This document shows, one piece after another, positions 6,629 through 9,502 of a stretch of DNA of 9,502 bases. Under the pieces are notes generated by a model, which saw only the letters and a program-made list of their open reading frames with translations, made no database searches and was not told the origin of the DNA. How positions within the stretch are numbered: position 1 is the stretch's first letter; every line of letters begins with the position of its first letter. This stretch comes from Christensenella sp. UBA1214 (GTDB lineage: Bacteria > Bacillota > Clostridia > Christensenellales > CAG-138), in assembly GCA_002309375.1 (NCBI GenBank), contig DBXK01000038.1, forward strand, positions 582 to 10,083, written 5' to 3'. The position numbers and the translations under genes were made by a program.

Positions 6629-7129
6629 TTATTCGATCGTGCTGACGATCTCCCCGACGAACATCCAGTGCGGCTGCCAATCCTTGTAGACGCCGTTATT
6701 GATATCGTCGGCCATGCCTTCCCGCTCGAACGGCGCCTGATAGATCTTGCGGCAGATGAAGGTAAGCTTCGCTTCGCGGTAAGTCACGCCCTCCCCCGCG
6801 CTGATCGGCGTCAGGCCGGCGGCGGCGACCTTGTCCCCGTCCCTTCCGGAATGCGAACCGAGATAGCCGAGCGCTTTTTTATACTCCGGCGGGAAAAAGC
6901 TGACGGTGAAATACTCCGCCCTCTTCATGAATTCCCAGGTATAGCGCGCGGGATTGATATAGACCGTTGCGATCGGCATCGCGCCGTTTTCGCCGTGCCA
7001 GATCGAGCCGAGGCTGCCCCAGCTGATCGTGCAGCAATTGAAGGAATCGGCGCCGCCCGCCGTCACGAGCGCCCAATCCTTATTAAACAGTTCAAAAATC
7101 TTAAACTCTTTATTCTCGAAATCCTTCAT
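6629..7129 (-). CDS. Flavin reductase-like domain protein
   Basis: A 166-residue protein of the FMN-binding flavin reductase-like family (split-barrel fold). Recognisable parts are WALVTAGGADSFNCCTISWGSLG near residues 19-41, the IATVYINPARYTWEFMKRAEYFTVSFF block (about 53-79), and the LGYLGSHSGRDGDK stretch (about 87-100), where members contact flavin. Family members reduce flavins with NAD(P)H or carry FMN for an unknown redox step; which applies here cannot be told. The start ATG at 7129 has AGGTGA 5 bases upstream. It lies 24 bases after the hypothetical gene and 47 before the ABC ATPase with no terminator between, so it is likely co-transcribed. A functional link to the exporter is not shown. 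Confidence 0.85.
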   Translation of the reverse strand: MKDFENKEFKIFELFNKDWALVTAGGADSFNCCTISWGSLGSIWHGENGAMPIATVYINPARYTWEFMKRAEYFTVSFFPPEYKKALGYLGSHSGRDGDKVAAAGLTPISAGEGVTYREAKLTFICRKIYQAPFEREGMADDINNGVYKDWQPHWMFVGEIVSTIE

Positions 7130-7153
7130 TTTTCACCTGTTTTTATAAAACGA

Positions 7154-7516
7154 TCACTTCGACATTGCGTCGAGCCTTTTAAGGAGGCGCAGAACGGTCC
7201 CGTTTTTGAGATAGCCGAGGAGCACGCCGGGGCAGTCCTCCTCCGATTTGATGATTGAAGCAAGGGAACGGATCGCGCATTCTTCAAACGAAGGCTCTTC
7301 TTCCGAATCTTCGCAGCGGCCTTTTTCTTCCGCCTGATCCGCAAGAGCCAGCACCGCGTCCGCAAAGCGATGAACAACATCCCAATATTCGACCGTTGGC
7401 GCCTGCGCGGAAGCGATGTCCTCTTCCGTTACGGGTTCTGCGGTCCATTCGCAAAGCTCTCCCCAAGAAAGCGCGGGGATAAACTTCGTCAGCGAACGCA
7501 AATCACTCTTATCCAT
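7154..7516 (-). CDS. Acidic hypothetical protein
   Basis: A 120-residue protein I do not recognise. It is soluble-looking, strongly acidic in the middle (EEKGRCEDSEEEPSFEE, about residues 63-79), has two Trp-rich motifs early on (LSWGELCEW), and ends in a basic helix (GTVLRLLKRLDAMSK). No signal peptide, membrane helix or metal motif is visible. GGGAGG lies just upstream of the ATG at 7516 and supports translation. It heads the minus-strand group that continues into the flavin reductase-like gene 24 bases later. No convincing promoter was found in the 68-base gap before it. Confidence 0.7.
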   Translation of the reverse strand: MDKSDLRSLTKFIPALSWGELCEWTAEPVTEEDIASAQAPTVEYWDVVHRFADAVLALADQAEEKGRCEDSEEEPSFEECAIRSLASIIKSEEDCPGVLLGYLKNGTVLRLLKRLDAMSK

Positions 7517-7558
7517 ATTTGCCCTCCCGTTGAATCTTTTTGAACATATATGCCGATA

Positions 7559-7586
7559 GTTCCGGCCGCACTGCCGGAGCTTTTTT
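7559..7586 (+). terminator. Terminator-like hairpin in plus-strand orientation
   Basis: GTTCCGGC (7559-7566) pairs with GCCGGAGC (7573-7580) over a CGCACT loop (one G-U pair), followed by TTTTTT (7581-7586). As drawn it ends plus-strand transcripts, yet both flanking genes are on the minus strand, and read from the minus strand the stem has no T-run. Its T-run overlaps the stop codon of the TrkA-C gene (7587-7585). Confidence 0.5.
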
Positions 7587-8295
7587 AAACAAAGCTTTCC
7601 TTTGCGCCGAAGGTCTCGCAGATCGTTTTGTAATTTCCGAAAACAGTCAGCTTGTCATTATCCTGAAAAACGGTATGCGCCGTCGGAGGCTGGGGCTTGG
7701 GATCCATCCCCCGTTCGATGAGCAGGATGAGTATGTTCTTTTCTTCCTTGAGGCCGGTCTCGCTGAGCGGCTTCCCGACGAGGTTTTCCGGCACCTTGCG
7801 CAGCATGACCTGCGCGATCGAGCCCTTGCCGATATGGTCGATCAGCATGACGGAATTGATCGAATCACTGTGGACGATCTGCCCGGCGATCTTGCTGAAG
7901 ACCCGGTCGATCAGTGCGCGCACCGCCTTGATCCGGACGAGGATGATCAGCAGCGCGACGACGCCGATCGGGATCAGAAGGCCGAGGAGATATGAGCCGA
8001 CCTGCGTCAGCTTCATTGAAAAGAAAACGTTGATAAAAGCGGAAACGACGGTGATGTTGAAAACATAGCCGAAGAGCATCGTGATCCTCGCAAGCCTTCT
8101 TCTTCCCGCGGTCGAGAGGATCATTTCGCTTTCCCTTGTCGTGAAGCCCGCGCCGGTCAGAAGCGAGGTGACCTGGAAACGTGCTTTTTCTTCCGGCAGG
8201 CCCATAAAACGGAAGAGCATTGTGAACAATTCCGAAATGACCCAGTAGACAAGGATCAAAAGTGCAAATAATGAAGCTGCAAGATAAATATTCAC
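7585..8295 (-). CDS. Membrane protein with C-terminal TrkA-C (RCK_C) domain
   Basis: A 236-residue protein with three membrane helices (about 5-28, 72-93 and 100-121). Helices 1 and 2 are joined by a conserved-looking loop (GLPEEKARFQVTSLLTGAGFTTRESEMI). A cytoplasmic RCK_C/TrkA-C domain spans about 158-229 (VPENLVGKPLSETGLKEEKNILILLIERG... DNDKLTVFG). RCK_C domains sense small ligands and control ion transport; in Firmicutes several bind cyclic di-AMP. There is no RCK_N nucleotide domain and no potassium-channel filter, so this is not a standard Trk/Ktr subunit; an ion-homeostasis role is inference. The start is GTG 8295, since the first helix follows at once and no better in-frame codon exists upstream. 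It has its own promoter and, at its end, no minus-strand terminator. Confidence 0.8.
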   Translation of the reverse strand: MNIYLAASLFALLILVYWVISELFTMLFRFMGLPEEKARFQVTSLLTGAGFTTRESEMILSTAGRRRLARITMLFGYVFNITVVSAFINVFFSMKLTQVGSYLLGLLIPIGVVALLIILVRIKAVRALIDRVFSKIAGQIVHSDSINSVMLIDHIGKGSIAQVMLRKVPENLVGKPLSETGLKEEKNILILLIERGMDPKPQPPTAHTVFQDNDKLTVFGNYKTICETFGAKESFV

Positions 8296-8305
8296 GGCAA
8301 ACCCG

Positions 8306-8334
8306 GTTCGCCTTTCCGGCGAACAGCGCTCCTT
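8306..8334 (-). promoter_or_regulatory. Hairpin between ribosome-binding site and GTG start of the TrkA-C gene
   Basis: On the minus strand the best ribosome-binding site, AAGGAG (8334-8329), is 33 bases from the GTG. A perfect 7-bp hairpin, GTTCGCC/GGCGAAC (8324-8318 with 8312-8306), fills most of this gap. Folded, it would bring the site to about 14 bases from the start. Whether it bridges or blocks initiation is unknown. Confidence 0.4.
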
Positions 8335-8391
8335 CCGCTTGATCGGGACCTTTTCCGGGCGGTAATTTCCCCCCGCAGATCCTTTTCGTAT

Positions 8392-8420
8392 ATTCTATCA
8401 TGCTTTTCGCTTTTTTTCAA
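8392..8420 (-). promoter_or_regulatory. Sigma-A promoter of the TrkA-C gene
   Basis: On the minus strand, TTGAAA (8420-8415), a 17-base gap, then TAGAAT (8397-8392). The predicted start near 8385 leaves a leader of about 90 nt before the GTG at 8295. Confidence 0.65.
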
Positions 8421-8523
8421 TCGGTATTATTCGATTTTGAATTGTCTGATTTCAGCATATCGGACTGGATCCGCCGTTTCGGCGACCCGAATTCAAAAAA
8501 CGGCATTAATCAATACTTTTCTG

Positions 8524-8552
8524 TTGACGGATGCGCCGAAATAGGTTATACT
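8524..8552 (+). promoter_or_regulatory. Sigma-A promoter of the small zinc-ribbon lipoprotein gene
   Basis: TTGACG (8524-8529), a 17-base gap, then TATACT (8547-8552), each one base from consensus. The predicted start is near 8559, about 27 nt before the ATG. It is divergent from the TrkA-C promoter; the 100 or so bases between them hold nothing I recognise. Confidence 0.8.
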
Positions 8553-8585
8553 GTTTGTATTCCACAAGAAAGGAGGAACCATATC

Positions 8586-8771
8586 ATGAAAAAATTTCTT
8601 GCTATTCTTCTTGCTGTCCTGATGATGTTCTGCTTCGTAATTTCAATGGTCGGCTGCGCCTCCCATAAGTGTGACATCTGCGGCAAGAGCGGCGCATCCC
8701 ACAAGTTCTCTCTGCTTGGCCAGGAGATCTGGTATTGCGACGATTGTGCCAAAGCGGCGGGTATAAAATAA
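8586..8771 (+). CDS. Small zinc-ribbon-like lipoprotein
   Basis: A 61-residue exported protein of unknown function. MKKF and a hydrophobic stretch (residues 4-23) end at MVGC, a lipobox with Cys24 as the likely lipid-bearing residue. The short mature part carries two CxxC pairs, Cys29/Cys32 (CDICG) and Cys51/Cys54 (CDDC), 18 residues apart, the pattern of a small zinc-binding ribbon or rubredoxin-like knuckle. The start is fixed by AGGAGG (8571-8576), 9 bases upstream. A longer in-frame stretch back to 8400 has no site and would run through the promoter. The gene stands alone, with its own promoter and terminator, so it is a complete single-gene unit. Metal binding outside the membrane, or redox sensing, are guesses. 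Confidence 0.85.
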   Translation: MKKFLAILLAVLMMFCFVISMVGCASHKCDICGKSGASHKFSLLGQEIWYCDDCAKAAGIK

Positions 8772-8785
8772 ACTTTGCCGCACTG

Positions 8786-8814
8786 CTGCCGTTTCGATCG
8801 AACGGCAGTTTTTT
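8786..8814 (+). terminator. Terminator of the zinc-ribbon lipoprotein gene
   Basis: CTGCCGTT (8786-8793) pairs with AACGGCAG (8801-8808) around a 7-base loop, followed by TTTTTT (8809-8814). It starts 15 bases after the stop codon. Confidence 0.92.
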
Positions 8815-8815
8815 A

Positions 8816-8848
8816 ACTAAAAAAGGAACGGTGCATTCCGTTCCTTTT
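8816..8848 (-). terminator. Terminator of the DNA glycosylase gene
   Basis: A perfect 11-bp stem, AAAAGGAACGG (8821-8831) with CCGTTCCTTTT (8838-8848), over a 6-base loop. On the minus strand the GC core is followed by TTTTTT, ending transcripts from the gene whose stop is at 8864-8862. On the plus strand TTTTCGTTTT follows, so it may back up the terminator just before it. Confidence 0.85.
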
Positions 8849-8861
8849 CGTTTTCCGTTGA

Positions 8862-9371
8862 TTATGGATCCGTTCGATCCCGAATGATCCCCCATTCTTC
8901 GATCAGCCTCTCAAGGCTCCAGGCGGCGTTCGCGGGGCTCGTTGAGGGGAGCTGGATCGCTTTTCTGCCCGTTTCGGGCTCGATGTATTTTTGATAGAGC
9001 TTCGCCGCCGTGCCGCCGTTGACGAAGATCCTTTCGATCGGCGCCCCCTCGAGGATCGGGCGGATATCGTTCGGCTTTGCGTCCCGGATGCTCGAATCGG
9101 AGGAGCCGACGATCTCGCAGGAGGCGATGACGTCCCAGAGCGCGACGCGGTTTTCGAGGAGGAAGCGGCACTTTTCTTCGATCGTCTTCGGCACGGGCGC
9201 ACCGAAGACCGCCGCCGCCACCCGCCAGAAGCGGTTCTGCGGATGGCCGTAGAAGAAGCGCTGCTCCCGAGATTTGACGGAGGGGAAGCTTCCGAGGATC
9301 AGTATCCGCGAGCTTTCGTCATAAAGCGGCGGGAACGGATGGACGATATGCGCTTTTGCGTTCGCTGCCAT
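8862..9371 (-). CDS. Hypoxanthine/deoxyinosine DNA glycosylase (UDG family 6)
   Basis: A 169-residue DNA repair enzyme that removes hypoxanthine, the deaminated form of adenine, from DNA. From Met1: HPFPPLYDESSRILILGSFPSVKS (11-34), YGHPQNRFW (41-49; its Asn46 matches the Asn described as important in this family), ALWDVIASCEIVGSSDSSI (77-95), FVNGGTAAKLY (116-126) and LPSTSPANA (141-149). These set it apart from Ung and Mug. The start is taken as ATG 9371; the TTG at 9383 has no ribosome-binding site and adds four residues. The ATG also lacks one: the upstream sequence is A/T-rich and begins about 18 bases after the metK terminator stem. The gene may be leaderless, driven by a weak promoter, or fed by readthrough. 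Confidence 0.88.
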   Translation of the reverse strand: MAANAKAHIVHPFPPLYDESSRILILGSFPSVKSREQRFFYGHPQNRFWRVAAAVFGAPVPKTIEEKCRFLLENRVALWDVIASCEIVGSSDSSIRDAKPNDIRPILEGAPIERIFVNGGTAAKLYQKYIEPETGRKAIQLPSTSPANAAWSLERLIEEWGIIRDRTDP

Positions 9372-9375
9372 TTTT

Positions 9376-9381
9376 ATTATC
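9376..9381 (-). promoter_or_regulatory. Possible -10 element just upstream of the glycosylase start
   Basis: GATAAT on the minus strand (9381-9376), one base from the TATAAT consensus, sits 4 bases before the ATG at 9371. A transcript from it would start at or next to the ATG. The -35 position (TTTCCG) is poor. Confidence 0.25.
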
Positions 9382-9389
9382 AATAAAAG

Positions 9390-9421
9390 AAAAAGTGCGG
9401 AAAGGCCGGGCCGATCCGCAC
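9390..9421 (-). terminator. Intrinsic terminator downstream of metK
   Basis: GTGCGGA (9395-9401) pairs with TCCGCAC (9415-9421), with an inner GGC/GCC pairing in the loop. On the minus strand it is followed by TTTTT (complement of 9390-9394) and further T. It begins 10 bases after the metK stop codon (9434-9432). Confidence 0.88.
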
Positions 9422-9431
9422 GCTTTTTTTA

Positions 9432-9502
9432 TTATTTGATGAATTCGAGATCGACGCGCTCCCAGGGGAAATCACAGTCCGTGCGGCCGAAGTGGCCGTA
9501 GG
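9432..9502 (-). CDS. metK: S-adenosylmethionine synthetase (3' end only)
   Basis: The last 22 codons on the minus strand read YGHFGRTDCDFPWERVDLEF IK and stop at 9434-9432. The YGHFGR...FPWE motif is the characteristic C-terminus of bacterial MetK, which makes S-adenosylmethionine from ATP and methionine. The rest lies beyond the right edge, so length and start cannot be judged. A terminator follows at once. Confidence 0.9.
   Translation of the reverse strand, partial: YGHFGRTDCDFPWERVDLEFIK

Noticed and set aside
7540..7995. Plus-strand frame opposite the TrkA-C gene that might explain the plus-strand hairpin at 7559
   Set aside because: The hairpin lies at the start rather than the end of this frame, and the frame mirrors a conserved gene.
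8400..8585. N-terminal extension of the zinc-ribbon lipoprotein back to 8400
   Set aside because: It would run through the promoter and put the signal peptide in the middle of the protein; AGGAGG supports the ATG at 8586.

Overview
The window looks like chromosomal DNA from a Clostridia-type Firmicute, probably a gut or other anaerobic lineage. The evidence is the infC-rpmI-rplT operon with an attenuator-like leader, near-consensus sigma-A promoters (TTGACA-17-TATAAT), strong AGGAGG ribosome-binding sites, a secreted dockerin protein, and a metK end with a C-terminus typical of bacterial MetK. Coding regions are fairly GC-rich, while intergenic regions are AT-rich. No phage, transposon, CRISPR or tRNA/rRNA gene was seen.

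Layout. (1) 2-673 (+): the 3' part of a probable SGNH/GDSL lipoprotein hydrolase whose start lies off the left edge. (2) 724-2093 (+): a strong promoter, a leader of about 155 nt with a terminator and a competing upstream arm, then IF3, L35 and L20, closed by a 23-bp terminator. The infC start is best read as AUA at 914. (3) 2094-2385: an AT-rich, non-coding gap holding a possible folded RNA and then a strong promoter. (4) 2386-3366 (+): a secreted protein with an LRR-like middle, an InlB-type repeat and a two-loop dockerin. (5) 3490-3527: a bidirectional terminator between convergent units. (6) 7516-3533 (-): five tightly packed genes in the order acidic hypothetical, flavin-reductase-like protein, ABC ATPase and two ABC-2 permeases. 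The last three are joined by ATGA stop/start overlaps and should form one exporter. (7) 8295-7585 (-): a membrane protein with a C-terminal RCK_C/TrkA-C domain, with its own promoter and a hairpin between its best ribosome-binding site and its GTG start. (8) 8586-8771 (+): a 61-residue zinc-ribbon-like lipoprotein with clear promoter and terminator. (9) 9371-8862 (-): a hypoxanthine/deoxyinosine DNA glycosylase (UDG-superfamily family 6). (10) 9502-9432 (-): the last 22 codons of metK.

Most genes are ordinary housekeeping or accessory genes. The points most worth a second look are regulatory: the infC leader and AUA start, the folded intergenic RNA candidate at about 2116-2263, and the unusual 5' regions of the TrkA-C and glycosylase genes. 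I see no clear evidence of a wholly new multi-gene system.
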